The notes: a model not told the origin generated them from the sequence alone. A stretch of DNA of 64,000 bases from Caulobacter henricii (GCF_001414055.1 NZ_CP013002.1:3534001-3598000), one strand, 5' to 3'; numbered from the stretch's first letter, positions 30,511 to 40,120 are shown. Made by a program: numbers and translations.

Positions 30511-31488
30511 CTAGCCCATGGCCTTGCGGCTGGCCAGATGGGCGATGGCCTCGCCGGCCCGCTCCAGCGGAAAGCGCTCGGAGACATGGGGCTTGATCTT
30601 GCCCTCGGCATAGAGGGCCATCAGCTCCCTGACGTTCTGGGCATGGCCGGCCGGATCGCGGGCCACCGCCGCGCCCCAGAAGACCCCGACAATGTCGCAG
30701 GACTTCAGCAGGGTGAGGTTCAGCGGCACCTTGGCGATGCCCGACGGGAAGCCGATCACCAGGAAGCGGCCGTTCCAGCCCGCAGCGCGGATGGTGGCCT
30801 CCGAATAGTCACCGCCGACCGCGTCATAGGCCACGTCCCAGCCATTGGGACCGCAGGCCTCCTTGATCAGATTGGCCAGGGCCTTCTGGCCGTCCTTGTC
30901 GAATGGACCGCGCGGATAGACGACGCCGCTGTCGGCACCGTGGGCGATGGCCAGATCGACCTTTTCCTGGCTGGAGGCCGCCGCGATGACCCGCGCCCCG
31001 GCCGCCTTGCCCAGTTCCACCGCCGCCAGGCCGACGCCGCCGGCCGCACCCAGCACCAGCAGGGTCTCGCCGGCCTTCAGGCTGCCGCGATCCTTCAGGG
31101 CATAATAGGAGGTGCCATAGGTCAGGATGAAGGCCGCCGCCTCGTCGAAGGGCATGTTGTCGGGGATCTTGGTGCAGCGCCCCTCTTCCAGGGCCAGCTT
31201 CTCGGCCATGCCGCCCCAGCCGGTCGAGGCCAGGACCCGGTCGCCAACCTTGAATTTCGTCACGCCCTCGCCGACGGCGGCGATCAGGCCAGAGACCTCA
31301 CCGCCCGGCGCGAAGGGACGGGTAGGCTTGAACTGGTACTTGTCCTCGATGATCAGGACGTCCGGATAATTGACGCCGCAGGCCTTCACATCGATCAGCA
31401 CCTGGCCGGGACCGGCCACGGGATCGGGCAGTTCTGACAATTCCAGGGTTTCGGGGCCGCCGACCGCCGTGCTGAGAACCGCCTTCAT
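30511..31488 (-). CDS. NADPH:quinone oxidoreductase-like MDR protein
   Basis: 325 residues, zinc-free medium-chain dehydrogenase of the Qor type: a GroES-like N-terminal part (VKACGVNYPDVLIIEDKYQ), the tight turn FAPGGEVSG, and a Rossmann half with VLGAAGGVGLAAVELGK. The residues that bind catalytic zinc in alcohol dehydrogenases are absent. It is probably a cytosolic quinone or enone reductase. ATG 31488 gives the standard start. It is divergent from the isoaspartyl peptidase gene across 69 bp. Confidence 0.9.
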   Translation of the reverse strand: MKAVLSTAVGGPETLELSELPDPVAGPGQVLIDVKACGVNYPDVLIIEDKYQFKPTRPFAPGGEVSGLIAAVGEGVTKFKVGDRVLASTGWGGMAEKLALEEGRCTKIPDNMPFDEAAAFILTYGTSYYALKDRGSLKAGETLLVLGAAGGVGLAAVELGKAAGARVIAAASSQEKVDLAIAHGADSGVVYPRGPFDKDGQKALANLIKEACGPNGWDVAYDAVGGDYSEATIRAAGWNGRFLVIGFPSGIAKVPLNLTLLKSCDIVGVFWGAAVARDPAGHAQNVRELMALYAEGKIKPHVSERFPLERAGEAIAHLASRKAMG

Positions 31489-31557
31489 CTGTCATCTCCC
31501 GAGGTTTTTCTTTAAGAGCCGGGACGCTAACGCAGGGCGCGCGGCCAAGGAAGCAGA

Positions 31558-32433
31558 ATGTCAAACAAGCGTTTTAGTCTGGCCCTGCACGGTGGTGCCG
31601 GCTCGGCTCCCGGTCACGATTACAGCCAGGAGATCGCCCACATGGCCGGCCTGGTCGAGGCGGCGCGGGACCGACTGGCCGCCGGGGCCAGCGCCCTGGA
31701 CGTCGCGGTCGAGACCGTCGTCGCCCTGGAGGCCAGCGGCCTCTATATCGCCGGCAAGGGGGCCTCGCCCAATGCGGCCGGGGCCTATGAGCTGGATGCC
31801 TGCCTGATGGACGGCACCAGCGGTCGGGCCGGGTCGATCGCCGCCCTGCAGGGTTTCGAGAGCCCGATTCTCGCGGCCCGGGCGGTGATGGAAAAGACCC
31901 CGCACGTGATGCTGGCCGGCGAGGGGGCCATGGCCTTCGCGCGAGCCCAGGGCCTGAAGGAAATCGCCGATCCGGACAGCTGGTTCACCCAGGCGGCGGC
32001 CTTCGAGACCAATCACCCGCCCGAACTCCCGACCGGGACGGTCGGATGCGTGGTCCGCGACGCCGAGGGCCGGCTGGCGGCCGCTACCTCGACGGCCGGA
32101 GTCTTTGGCAAACTTCCTGGTCGAATTGGCGACTCGCCCATCATCGGGGCCGGAGCCTGGGCCGACGACAGGGTCGCCGTCTCCTGCACCGGCCAGGGTG
32201 AGTATTTCATCCGCACCGCCGTGGCGGTGCAGATCGCCCATCGCATGCGTTTCGGTGGCGAGAGCCTGGAAAGTGCGGCGGCGGCGGCCATAGCCGGGAT
32301 CGCGGCCCTGGGCGGCGACGGCGGACTGATAAGCGTCGACCGGGACGGCCATATCGCCATGCCCTTTGCCTCCGACGGGGTCAAACGCGCCGCCCTGATG
32401 CCGGATGGCACGATCTTCAGCGCCGCCTTCTGA
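31558..32433 (+). CDS. iaaA: Isoaspartyl peptidase / plant-type L-asparaginase
   Basis: 291 residues, Ntn-hydrolase. The N-terminal half holds [12 protein letters not shown]; the autocleavage and nucleophile Thr is in [11 protein letters not shown] (about residue 161), followed by [20 protein letters not shown], the substrate-binding motif, and [10 protein letters not shown]. It should self-cleave into alpha and beta subunits and hydrolyse isoaspartyl dipeptides and asparagine. It is somewhat short (about 290 versus 310-320), but all key motifs are present. ATG is at 31558. Confidence 0.9.
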   Translation: MSNKRFSLALHGGAGSAPGHDYSQEIAHMAGLVEAARDRLAAGASALDVAVETVVALEASGLYIAGKGASPNAAGAYELDACLMDGTSGRAGSIAALQGFESPILAARAVMEKTPHVMLAGEGAMAFARAQGLKEIADPDSWFTQAAAFETNHPPELPTGTVGCVVRDAEGRLAAATSTAGVFGKLPGRIGDSPIIGAGAWADDRVAVSCTGQGEYFIRTAVAVQIAHRMRFGGESLESAAAAAIAGIAALGGDGGLISVDRDGHIAMPFASDGVKRAALMPDGTIFSAAF

Positions 32434-32496
32434 CGGCAGCCGTCCAGGCTTCATACCGAATTGAACGCCCTCCCTTCGATCGATAGGCTTCCCGAC

Positions 32497-34137
32497 ATGC
32501 ATGCACGCGCTGGCCAGCTGGCCCGACCCGAAGACCTGATCGACCTGGCCGCCCTGACCGGGGCCTATCTCGACCTCAAGCCCGACCTGGCCAACCCCGC
32601 CCAGCGGGTGGCGTTCGGGACGTCCGGCCACCGGGGTTCCAGCCTCGACGGGGCCTTCAATGAGGCCCACATCCTGGCGATCACCCAGTCGATCGTGGAA
32701 TATCGCGCCGCCCAGGGCATCACCGGCCCGATCTTCGTCGGCCGCGACACTCACGGCCTGTCCGAGCCGGCCTGGCGCAATGTGATCGAGGTCCTGGTCG
32801 CCAATGGCGTCGACGCCCTGATCGACGACCGCGACGGCTTCACCCCGACCCCGGCCGTGTCCCACGCCATTCTCGCCCATAATCGCGGCAGGACCTCGGG
32901 CCTGGCCGACGGCATTCTGATCACCCCGTCGCACAATCCGCCCCGCGACGGCGGCATCAAATATAATCCCCCCTCGGGCGGTCCGGCCGACGGCGCGGCC
33001 ACCTCGGCCATTGCCAGTCGCGCCAACCAGCTGATCGAGGGCGGTCTGGCCGAGGTTCGCCGCATCCCGTTCGAGCGGGCGATTACCCAGGCCAGCCGCT
33101 TCGACTTCCTGGGCCGCTATGTCGATGATCTGCCCAGCGCCCTGGATCTCGAGATCATCCGCAGCGCCGGCGTGAAGATCGGGGCAGACCCGCTGGGCGG
33201 GGCCAGTGTCGGCTACTGGGGCGAAATCGCCGACCGACACCGCCTGGACCTGACCGTGGTCAATCCGGCCGTCGATCCGCGCTGGGCCTTCATGCCGCTG
33301 GATACCGACGGCAAGATCCGCATGGACTGCTCGTCGCCCTGCGCCATGGCCAATCTGGTCAAGGCCATGGCCGATGGCGCGGCCTTTGACGTCGCCACCG
33401 GCAATGACGCCGACGCCGACCGCCACGGCATCGTCACCCCCGACGGCGGGCTGATTAACCCCAACCATTTCCTGGCCGCCGCGATTTCTTACCTGTTCAG
33501 CCACCGCGAGGGCTGGGGCCCGGAGGTCGCCGTCGGCAAGACCCTGGTCTCGTCCTCGATGATCGACCGCGTCGTGGCCGGACTGGGCCGGACGCTTCTG
33601 GAAGTGCCGGTCGGCTTCAAGCATTTCGTGCCGGGCCTGCTGGACGGCAGCGTCGGTTTCGGCGGTGAGGAATCGGCCGGGGCCGCGTTCCTGCGCCGCG
33701 ACGGCACGGTGTGGACGACCGACAAGGACGGCCTCCTGCTGGCCCTGCTGGCCGCCGAAATCCAGGGCCGAACGGGGCGCAGCGCCAGCCAGCTCTATGA
33801 CGGCCTGGCCGAGCAATATGGTCGCCCCGCCTATGCCCGTGTCGATGCCCCGGCCGACCGGGCCCAGAAGGCCCGCCTCGCGGCCCTGAGCCCTTCGGAC
33901 GTCACCGCCACCTCCCTGGCCGGCGAGGCGATCACCGCCACCCTGACCGCCGCCCCCGGCAATGGCGAGGCGATCGGTGGCCTGAAGGTGGTCACCGCCA
34001 ATGCCTGGTTCGCCGCCCGCCCCTCCGGGACCGAGGATGTGTACAAGATCTATGCGGAATCGTTACTCGGGGATGAGCACCTGAAACAGGTGCAGGCAGA
34101 AGCGCGGGAGGTGGTGGCCGGGGCGCTGAACGGCTGA
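32497..34137 (+). CDS. pgm: Alpha-D-glucose-specific phosphoglucomutase
   Basis: 546 residues from ATG 32497 ([14 protein letters not shown]), the usual start; an in-frame TTG at 32461 is less likely. Domain I has [13 protein letters not shown] and the phosphoserine loop [16 protein letters not shown]; domain II has the Mg site in [11 protein letters not shown]; domain III has [10 protein letters not shown]; domain IV ends in [13 protein letters not shown]. It interconverts glucose 1-phosphate and glucose 6-phosphate, feeding UDP-glucose and so galE, ugd and polysaccharide synthesis. Confidence 0.95.
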   Translation: MHARAGQLARPEDLIDLAALTGAYLDLKPDLANPAQRVAFGTSGHRGSSLDGAFNEAHILAITQSIVEYRAAQGITGPIFVGRDTHGLSEPAWRNVIEVLVANGVDALIDDRDGFTPTPAVSHAILAHNRGRTSGLADGILITPSHNPPRDGGIKYNPPSGGPADGAATSAIASRANQLIEGGLAEVRRIPFERAITQASRFDFLGRYVDDLPSALDLEIIRSAGVKIGADPLGGASVGYWGEIADRHRLDLTVVNPAVDPRWAFMPLDTDGKIRMDCSSPCAMANLVKAMADGAAFDVATGNDADADRHGIVTPDGGLINPNHFLAAAISYLFSHREGWGPEVAVGKTLVSSSMIDRVVAGLGRTLLEVPVGFKHFVPGLLDGSVGFGGEESAGAAFLRRDGTVWTTDKDGLLLALLAAEIQGRTGRSASQLYDGLAEQYGRPAYARVDAPADRAQKARLAALSPSDVTATSLAGEAITATLTAAPGNGEAIGGLKVVTANAWFAARPSGTEDVYKIYAESLLGDEHLKQVQAEAREVVAGALNG

Positions 34138-34217
34138 TCGCCACTTTACGCTGCGCCCAAGGCCCTTTAGGCATGCCTTTGAGGGATGGGGGTCTCTTAG
34201 AGTCAGGCGAAATCCGC

Positions 34218-35837
34218 ATGAGTGCGATGCAGGCTTCCGACCCGACGCCGTCGGCCCGTCAAAAGGGCTTTCTGGGCGTGGTCGAGCGACTGGGCAATCT
34301 GCTGCCCGAACCCGTAATGATCTTCGTCTGGCTGATCCTGGGGCTGATGGTCCTGTCGGCCCTCGGCCAGGCCCTGGGCTGGTCGGCCTCGATCACCTAT
34401 AGCGGCGACGAGGCGCCCCAGTTCGGCGAGCTGGAAAATGGCGTCCTGACCTATGCGGCCAGCAGCCTGTTTTCCGAGGCCAACCTGGCCCGGCTGTTCA
34501 CCGAAATGCCCAAGACCCTCACGAACTTTGCGCCCCTGGGACTGGTTCTGGTGGTGATCCTGGGCGCGGCCGTGGCCGAGCGCTCCGGCCTGTTCAGCGC
34601 CCTGATCCGGGCCAGCCTGCGCGAGGCCCCCAAGGCGATCCTCACCCCGCTGGTGGTGCTGATCGGCATGGTCTCGCACCATGCTTCCGACGCGGCCTAT
34701 GTCGTGTTCATCCCTCTGGCCGGCCTGCTGTTCGCCGCCGTGGGCCGCCATCCCCTGGCCGGCATCGCCGCCGGTTTCGCCGCCGTCTCCGGCGGTTTCG
34801 CCGGCAATCTGACGCCGGGCCAGTTCGACGTGGTGCTGTTCGGCTTCACCCAGGAAGCGGCCCGGATCATCGATCCGACCTGGACCATGAACCCGCTGGG
34901 CAACTGGTGGTACATCCTGGCCATCGTCTTCGTCTTCACCCCCATCGCCTGGTTCCTGACCGACCGGGTGATCGAGCCTCGCCTTGGCGTCTGGGGCGGT
35001 CAGGCCGATGACAGCCTGAAGGCCGAGCTGGCCAAGTCGGCGGTGACGGCCGAGGAAAAGCGCGGCCTGAAGCTGGCCGGTCTGGCGGCCCTGGCCGTGG
35101 TGGCCCTGTTTGCCGCCCTGACCCTGATCCCCGGCTTCACGCCCCTGATCGACGAGACCAAGACCGGTCCCGCCCAGCTGACCCCGTTCTACAGTGCCCT
35201 GATCGCCGGCTTCATGCTGCTGTTCCTGTCCTGTGGCGTGGCCTTCGGGGTCGGGGTCGGCACCGTGCGCTCGGACAAGGACGTGGTCATCATGATGGCC
35301 GACGGGGTGCGTTCGGTGGCCCCCTATATCGTCTTTGCCTTCTTCGCCGCCCACTTCGTGGCCATGTTCAACTGGTCGCGCCTGGGCCCCATCGCCGCCA
35401 TCCACGGGGCCGAGGCCCTGAAGGCCATGAACCTGCCGGCCCCGATGCTGCTGGTCAGTGTTCTGGGCTTCTCGTCGGTGCTGGACCTGTTCATCGGCTC
35501 GGCCTCGGCCAAGTGGAGCGCCCTGGCCCCCGTGGTGGTGCCGATGTTCATGCTGCTGGGCATCTCGCCGGAAATGACCACCGCCGCCTATCGGATGGGT
35601 GACAGCTTCACCAATCTGATGACCCCGCTGATGAGCTATTTCCCGCTGGTCCTGGCCATGACGAGGCGCTGGGACAACAGCATGGGCGTCGGCTCCTTGC
35701 TGGCCCTGATGCTGCCCTATGCCCTGGCCTTTATGGTCGCCGGGGTCGCCATGACCCTGGCCTGGGTGGCCTTCGACTGGCCGCTGGGTCCGGGCGCGCA
35801 GGTGCATTACACGCCGCCGGGCGGGCTGTTGAAGTAG
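34218..35837 (+). CDS. AbgT family transporter
   Basis: 539 residues from ATG 34218 (MSAMQASDPTPS); an upstream in-frame ATG at 34173 adds 15 unlikely residues. About eleven hydrophobic segments plus re-entrant hairpins. Family blocks include VERLGNLLPEPVMIFVWLI, GMVSHHASDAAYVVFIPLA, NLTPGQFDVVLFG and DLFIGSASAKWSALAPVVVP. Relatives such as YdaH and MtrF act as PABA/sulfonamide exporters or p-aminobenzoyl-glutamate importers, so the direction and substrate are uncertain. It is followed by an unusually long gene-poor stretch. Confidence 0.92.
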   Translation: MSAMQASDPTPSARQKGFLGVVERLGNLLPEPVMIFVWLILGLMVLSALGQALGWSASITYSGDEAPQFGELENGVLTYAASSLFSEANLARLFTEMPKTLTNFAPLGLVLVVILGAAVAERSGLFSALIRASLREAPKAILTPLVVLIGMVSHHASDAAYVVFIPLAGLLFAAVGRHPLAGIAAGFAAVSGGFAGNLTPGQFDVVLFGFTQEAARIIDPTWTMNPLGNWWYILAIVFVFTPIAWFLTDRVIEPRLGVWGGQADDSLKAELAKSAVTAEEKRGLKLAGLAALAVVALFAALTLIPGFTPLIDETKTGPAQLTPFYSALIAGFMLLFLSCGVAFGVGVGTVRSDKDVVIMMADGVRSVAPYIVFAFFAAHFVAMFNWSRLGPIAAIHGAEALKAMNLPAPMLLVSVLGFSSVLDLFIGSASAKWSALAPVVVPMFMLLGISPEMTTAAYRMGDSFTNLMTPLMSYFPLVLAMTRRWDNSMGVGSLLALMLPYALAFMVAGVAMTLAWVAFDWPLGPGAQVHYTPPGGLLK

Positions 35838-36344
35838 GGGGAGCGGGCGCAGCCGCAGACACGGCTGCGCCGCCTCACGCGATCACTCGCTGAAGGTGTG
35901 GGAAGGGTCGCGAAGCGTCCGGGCCTCGCCCGGATGATGGGATGGTTGAATACCGTTTCGACGAAGACGAACGCTCCGCGTGACCGTTATTCCTCTGGCC
36001 GGGGCGCGCAGGTCTGGTTCAACCTTTTGCCCCACCCGGGTTTGTCCTCCTCGCGACGGACTTGAGCCTTGGGCTGCAGCCACGCCGATTCCGGAGGGAC
36101 CCGGAGCGAACCTTCGGACGGGCGGAGGCCCTGGCCAGCCTCCGATGGGCAGGTTTACGTCCCCTGCCCTCACTCCCGCTCGATCACCCCTCAAGGCCCA
36201 TCAGGTCGCCGGCCGCCGTCCCTTCCCTTGCATTGAGGTGAGATTGATTATGCAGGCGGTTTCAGCGCGTCTGATTGGCGCGGTCGATTTATCTTCAGGG
36301 CCTTGATTTTGTTGAGGTCTGTCTGGAAAAGTGCGGGGATAGGC

Positions 36345-36600
36345 GCCTCCCTATTCCCGTACTTGCCCCCTACGGATCGCTTCGCGATCGTCTTCCCCCG
36401 GAGGGGGAAGATGAAGTTCATCCTCTCCCCGCCAGGGGGGAGGACGACCGCGAAGCGGTCAGGTGGGGGCTAGGGCGTCAACCGCCCTCGCACCGAGAGG
36501 CCCTGCCCTGTCCGGAAAGGCTTCGCAAACCCCTCATCCTCCCATCCCGGCTTTCGCCTGGACGGGCCCCACCTTCTCCCTCTGGGAGAAGGGTTCAGAT
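36345..36600. repeat. Dispersed GC-rich intergenic repeat cluster
   Basis: The stretch contains self-complementary units: cggatcgcttcgcgatcg, cttcccccggagggggaag, cctctccccgcc-aggggggagg and gaccgcgaagcggtc, then cttctccctctgggagaagg near 36570-36592. Similar phrases recur at 39005-39125 and, shorter, at 6385-6425 and 13620-13655. They look like REP-type or mobile palindromic intergenic repeats rather than genes. Confidence 0.65.
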
Positions 36601-36615
36601 TCGTCGCCCAGGCAC

Positions 36616-36765
36616 CGCCCTAAAACCTTGGAGGCGAGCTTGCTCTGAGGTCAGGCCGTGTCAATGACCGGCCAGAGGCCGGCCGCGCGCGGCGGCGCGG
36701 CGCGGCGCGCCGTCATTGACACGGCCTGACCTCAGAGCTCCAATTCCACCAAGGGTTTCAGGGCG
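36616..36765. repeat. 150-bp palindromic element with perfect 27-bp inverted arms
   Basis: The left arm 36642-36668 (begins GCTCTGAGGTCAGGCC) is exactly reverse-complemented at 36712-36738, around a 43-base, almost pure G/C loop. Outside the arms the symmetry continues imperfectly: 36616-36631 (cgccctaaaaccttgg) matches 36749-36765 (ccaagggtttcagggcg) with one extra base and one mismatch. There is no coding content. It could be a MITE- or REP-like element or a very strong transcription terminator. Confidence 0.8.
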
Positions 36766-36807
36766 CGCCAGCCTCCGCTGCGGCGGAGGGCGGTCACGAA
36801 GGAATGG

Positions 36808-37290
36808 ATGCCAAAAGTGCTCGCGAACAATCTCGACAATCGCGTGGAGCGAATGATTGAGCGCGCACGGACGCTCTTTATCGACATTGCCCAAACCCAT
36901 GGCCTTCAACTCGAGTGGGACAACAGCGCGCCAGTTGAACTCGCGGCCTCTCTACCAAAACAGCCGGGCCTCGACTGGTCGCTGTGGCTGAACCTGCAGA
37001 ACAACGACGAGATCGGCGTTCAACACGACCTCTTCTACGTTGAGTGGTTTCCAGCCGACGATCCCGTTGCCGAGGCGGAGTTTTTAGCGATCGTCCACGG
37101 TCTGATCTCCGGTGACGTGCGACTGAGATGCCGCTTTGGACGCTGGAGACGGCAGCCTTACGCCGTTGATTTTCAGCGGGAAGTAAATGGTGTTTGGCGC
37201 ACCTTCTATGCGTATGGAAATGGCTTCCACATCGGGAGGGCGGCTTCGATCAAGATTTTGCGCAACGGCCATCCAGACACATCCGGATAG
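36808..37290 (+). CDS. Protein of unknown function, accessory-looking
   Basis: 160 residues from ATG 36808; soluble, with no signal peptide or membrane span. An N-terminal amphipathic helix (NNLDNRVERMIERARTLFID) is followed by a mixed alpha/beta body rich in Trp and aromatic residues (GLDWSLWLNLQNNDEIGV, YVEWFPADD, GVWRTFYAYGNGFHIGRA). I do not recognise the family. The base composition is visibly less GC-rich than its neighbours and it lies right after a palindromic element, which suggests acquisition. It may be an immunity-type or other small accessory protein, but nothing in the sequence proves that. Confidence 0.65.
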   Translation: MPKVLANNLDNRVERMIERARTLFIDIAQTHGLQLEWDNSAPVELAASLPKQPGLDWSLWLNLQNNDEIGVQHDLFYVEWFPADDPVAEAEFLAIVHGLISGDVRLRCRFGRWRRQPYAVDFQREVNGVWRTFYAYGNGFHIGRAASIKILRNGHPDTSG

Positions 37291-37341
37291 ACGAGCACCC
37301 AAAACCTAGCCACCACCGCCACTTCGCCCTATACCGCCCGC

Positions 37342-38997
37342 ATGTTTGAAGGCCTCTCCCCCCTCGCCCGCGACGCACGCGCCTGGCCGTTCGAGCAGGC
37401 GCGCGCCCTGCTGGCCCGCACCCTGCGTCTGCGCCTGTCCGACGCCGAGCGCGATCTCGCCTCGACCCTGATCCACGCCGGCAAGACCGACGAAGCGGTC
37501 GCCACCCTGGAGGCCCTGCGCAAACCGGTAGTGCTGGAGACCGGCTATGGTCCGTCGGGCCTGCCGCACATGGGCACCTTCGGCGAGGTGGCGCGCACGA
37601 CCATGGTCCGCGCCGCGTTCCGCGCCCTGACCGACGACAAGATTCCCACGCGCCTGATCTCGTTCAGCGACGACATGGACGGCCTGCGCAAGATCCCGCC
37701 GAACGTGCCGAACGGCGAGGTCATGATCCCCGATCTCGACAAGCCGCTGACCGTGGTCCGCGACCCCTATGGCGAGCACGAGAGCTTCGGCCACCACAAC
37801 AATGCCCGCCTGCGGACCTTCCTCGACGGTTTCGGCTTCGACTACGAGTTCGTGTCCTCGACCGACTGCTATCGCGGCGGCCGCTTTGACGAGACCCTGC
37901 TTCTGGCCCTGGAGCGGTTCGACGCCATCCAGAAGATCATGCTGCCATCGCTCGGTGAGGAGCGCCGGGCCACCTATTCGCCGTTCCTGCCGATCAGCCC
38001 CAAGACCGGCAAGGTGCTGCAGGTCCCGACCCTGGAGCGCAATGTCGCCAAGGGCACGATCGTGTTCCGCGACGAGGACGGCGAGCTGACCGAGGTTCCG
38101 GTGACCGGCGGCGGCGTCAAGATGCAGTGGCGTCCCGACTGGGCGATGCGCTGGACGGCCCTGGGCGTCGACTACGAGATGAGCGGCAAGGACCTGATCG
38201 ACAGCGTCCGTCTCTCGAACCAGGTGTGCAAGGTGCTGGGTGGCTCGCCGCCGGAAGGGTTCCACTACGAACTCTTCATGGACGAGAACAATCTGAAGAT
38301 CTCCAAGACCAAGGGCAACGGCCTGACCATGGACGAGTGGCTGCGCTACGGCGCGCCCGAGAGCCTGGCCTACTACATGTTCCAGAGCCCCAAGTCGGCC
38401 AAGAAGCTCTATTTCGACGTCATCCCCAAGGCGACCGACGAGTATCTTCAGCAGCTGGACGCCTTCCAGAAGCAGGAACCGGCCAAGCAGATCGACAACC
38501 CGGCCTGGCACGTTCACTCCGGCAAGCCGCCCGAGCAGGGCTCGCCGGTGTCGTTCAGCCTGATGCTGAATCTGGTCTCGGCCGCCGACGCCTCGACCAA
38601 GGACATCCTCTGGGGCTTCCTGGGCCGCTATGTCGACGGCGCCACGCCGGAAAGCCAGCCGCTGCTGGACCGCCTGGCCGGCTATGCGATCAACTACTAC
38701 GAGGACTTCGTGAAGCCCTCGAAGACCTTCCGCGCCCCGACGGATGTGGAGCGCGCGGCGATCGTCGACCTTCGCGCCCGCCTGGCGGCCCTGCCCGAAG
38801 GCTGCCAGGACGCCGAGCTGATCCAGAACGAGGTGTTCGCGGTCGGCAAGGACCACGCCTTCGACCCCCTGCGCGCCTGGTTCCAGGCCCTGTACGAAGT
38901 GCTGCTGGGCCAGAGCCAGGGCCCGCGCTTCGGCTCCTTCGCGGCGATCTTCGGCCTGGACCGGACGATCGCCCTGATCGACGAGAAGCTGGGTTAG
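37342..38997 (+). CDS. lysK: Class I (archaeal-type) lysyl-tRNA synthetase
   Basis: 551 residues. The signature of the class I fold is clear: the HIGH-like [14 protein letters not shown] at about residue 70 and the KMSKS-like KISKTKGNG at about residue 318, with [16 protein letters not shown] between them. It charges tRNA-Lys with lysine. Most bacteria use the unrelated class II LysRS; alphaproteobacteria commonly carry this class I form. ATG is at 37342. It stands alone, with a palindromic repeat region downstream (39005-39125) in the place of a terminator. Confidence 0.94.
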   Translation: MFEGLSPLARDARAWPFEQARALLARTLRLRLSDAERDLASTLIHAGKTDEAVATLEALRKPVVLETGYGPSGLPHMGTFGEVARTTMVRAAFRALTDDKIPTRLISFSDDMDGLRKIPPNVPNGEVMIPDLDKPLTVVRDPYGEHESFGHHNNARLRTFLDGFGFDYEFVSSTDCYRGGRFDETLLLALERFDAIQKIMLPSLGEERRATYSPFLPISPKTGKVLQVPTLERNVAKGTIVFRDEDGELTEVPVTGGGVKMQWRPDWAMRWTALGVDYEMSGKDLIDSVRLSNQVCKVLGGSPPEGFHYELFMDENNLKISKTKGNGLTMDEWLRYGAPESLAYYMFQSPKSAKKLYFDVIPKATDEYLQQLDAFQKQEPAKQIDNPAWHVHSGKPPEQGSPVSFSLMLNLVSAADASTKDILWGFLGRYVDGATPESQPLLDRLAGYAINYYEDFVKPSKTFRAPTDVERAAIVDLRARLAALPEGCQDAELIQNEVFAVGKDHAFDPLRAWFQALYEVLLGQSQGPRFGSFAAIFGLDRTIALIDEKLG

Positions 38998-39004
38998 TCT
39001 GAAC

Positions 39005-39130
39005 CAGATCCTCCCCCTCCGGGGGAGGTGGCCCAGCGGGCCGGAGAGGGCAGCGCGGCCTATGCCCAGATAGCCCCCTCAGTCGCTCCGCGACAGCTCC
39101 CCCAGCAGGGGAGCAGCTTCTCCCGCCTCC
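39005..39130. repeat. GC-rich palindromic intergenic repeat downstream of lysK
   Basis: Contains cctccccctccgggggagg (39009-39027), then ctcagtcgctccgcgacag (39078-39096) followed by ctcccccagcaggggag (39096-39113). The same kind of phrases occur at 36345-36475. Hairpins of this sort can end transcription from both sides, but there is no U-run. Confidence 0.6.
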
Positions 39131-39250
39131 GGTGAGTCTCCGTGTCTGCGACACCGTGTCCCTTAAGGTGAACGGTCCCTGAATTGCCGGTTAAGGGAAT
39201 GTCCGCAATTGCGGGCGTAAGGTTCCCCGATCAGAACCAAGGTTAGTCTA

Positions 39251-39460
39251 ATGGCTTCTTTCACCCTTCGCCCGTCGGACCGTTCGCAATTCGACACTCT
39301 GCTCGGCGATCTGACCAGCAAGTTTCCGGCCGCCCATGTGGAAGCCGCCCATAACGACACCTGGAACTCTTACCGGGTCGACGTTTCCTGTGATGCGCCG
39401 TGGGAAGGCGACCTGATCGCCTTTATCGAGGGCGAGCACGCCGGCTGCCCGCGCACCTGA
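39251..39460 (+). CDS. Small protein of unknown function
   Basis: 69 residues (MASFTLRPSDRSQFDTLLGD... ending EHAGCPRT). Soluble, with no signal peptide or span; short beta/alpha pattern, one Cys near the C-terminus. A possible ribosome-binding site is the ggttag ahead of the ATG. It stands alone between lysK and the S24 repressor gene. The compact, well-balanced sequence and separate promoter-like gap (39131-39250, with an inverted ggttaag/cttaagg-type symmetry near 39170-39196) support a real gene, but the function is unknown. Confidence 0.6.
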   Translation: MASFTLRPSDRSQFDTLLGDLTSKFPAAHVEAAHNDTWNSYRVDVSCDAPWEGDLIAFIEGEHAGCPRT

Positions 39461-39478
39461 TTACGGGCTAGTCGCCCC

Positions 39479-40120
39479 CTACTGGCTGGCCCAGAGGATC
39501 CGCGCGATCCAGGCGACCTCGCCGCGCTCCAGCACCCGATCGCCATAGTCACGGTTCAGCGAGGTCAACTCGATGGTCCGGGCGGTGACCCGCGCCAGTT
39601 CCTTGGCCATCACCTCGCCGGCATGGGTCTTGACCACCACCCGGTCGCCGCGGCGCGGCTCGATCGAGGGCGAGACCAGGATACGGTCGCCGTCGCGAAA
39701 CACCGGCAGCATGGAATCCCCGGCAATCTCCAGGGCATAGACCCCGTCCTCCTGCAGGCCGGGAAAGGCGATCTCGTCCCAGCCCTCGCCGACCGGAAAG
39801 CCGGCATCGTCGAAGAAGCCGTCCGATCCGGCCTGGGCAAAGCCCAGCAGCGGCAAGCCCCGCTGCACGGGGCGCTTGCGGCTTTCGGTCAGGGCGGCGA
39901 ACTCTGAAAATCCGACCCCGGTGGCTTCCAGAACCTTGGCCAGGCTCTCGGTCGAGGGCCAGCGCGGTCGCGCCTCGGCATCGGCCGATACCCGCTTGGA
40001 GCGGTTGAAGCTGGTCGGATCCAGCCCCGACATCCGGGCCATGGCCGAAGGGCTCATGTCGAACCGCTTGGCGAGGGCGTCGATCGCCGTCCAGATTTCG
40101 GTGTGCGAGAGCGCCGTCAT
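39479..40120 (-). CDS. LexA-like S24-peptidase transcriptional repressor
   Basis: 213 residues from ATG 40120. An N-terminal helix-turn-helix of the XRE/C1 type (KRFDMSPSAMARMSGLDPTS, residues 15-60) is joined to a C-terminal S24/LexA-type domain with the Ser of GDSMLPVFRDGDRILV and Lys in KTHAGEVMAKELARV. A GFAQAG segment could be the self-cleavage site. Such proteins are stress- or phage-type repressors that self-cleave, or stay uncleaved regulators. No other phage genes are near. It is divergent from the MerR gene and reads away from the shared palindromes at 40201-40230, so it may control or be controlled there. Confidence 0.88.
   Translation of the reverse strand: MTALSHTEIWTAIDALAKRFDMSPSAMARMSGLDPTSFNRSKRVSADAEARPRWPSTESLAKVLEATGVGFSEFAALTESRKRPVQRGLPLLGFAQAGSDGFFDDAGFPVGEGWDEIAFPGLQEDGVYALEIAGDSMLPVFRDGDRILVSPSIEPRRGDRVVVKTHAGEVMAKELARVTARTIELTSLNRDYGDRVLERGEVAWIARILWASQ

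Larger units (their letters stand above)
35838..36807. other. Gene-poor intergenic stretch with hairpins and repeats
   Basis: 970 bp with no convincing coding frame. In order: a 10-bp hairpin ggcgcagccg/cggctgcgcc just after the AbgT stop (35846-35871, no U-run); a structured segment around 36000-36210 with two adjacent 7-bp GC hairpins (36123-36144 and 36147-36169); a less GC-rich piece (36225-36340); boilerplate GC repeats (36345-36475 and 36525-36600); and a 150-bp palindromic element (36616-36765). Open frames here are broken across these repeats and do not resemble proteins. Confidence 0.7.

Noticed and set aside
34218..35837. Calling the AbgT-family protein a p-aminobenzoyl-glutamate importer
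   Set aside because: Family members include drug exporters, and nothing in the context (no abgA/abgB) supports folate-breakdown uptake.
36275..36667. A 130-codon plus-strand frame within the repeat-rich gap
   Set aside because: It runs through GC repeat blocks into the palindromic arm; the translation is Pro/Arg/Gly-rich low complexity with no homologue-like features.
39479..40120. S24/LexA-like repressor as evidence for a prophage
   Set aside because: No integrase, structural or lysis genes are nearby, and the surrounding genes are housekeeping or catabolic.
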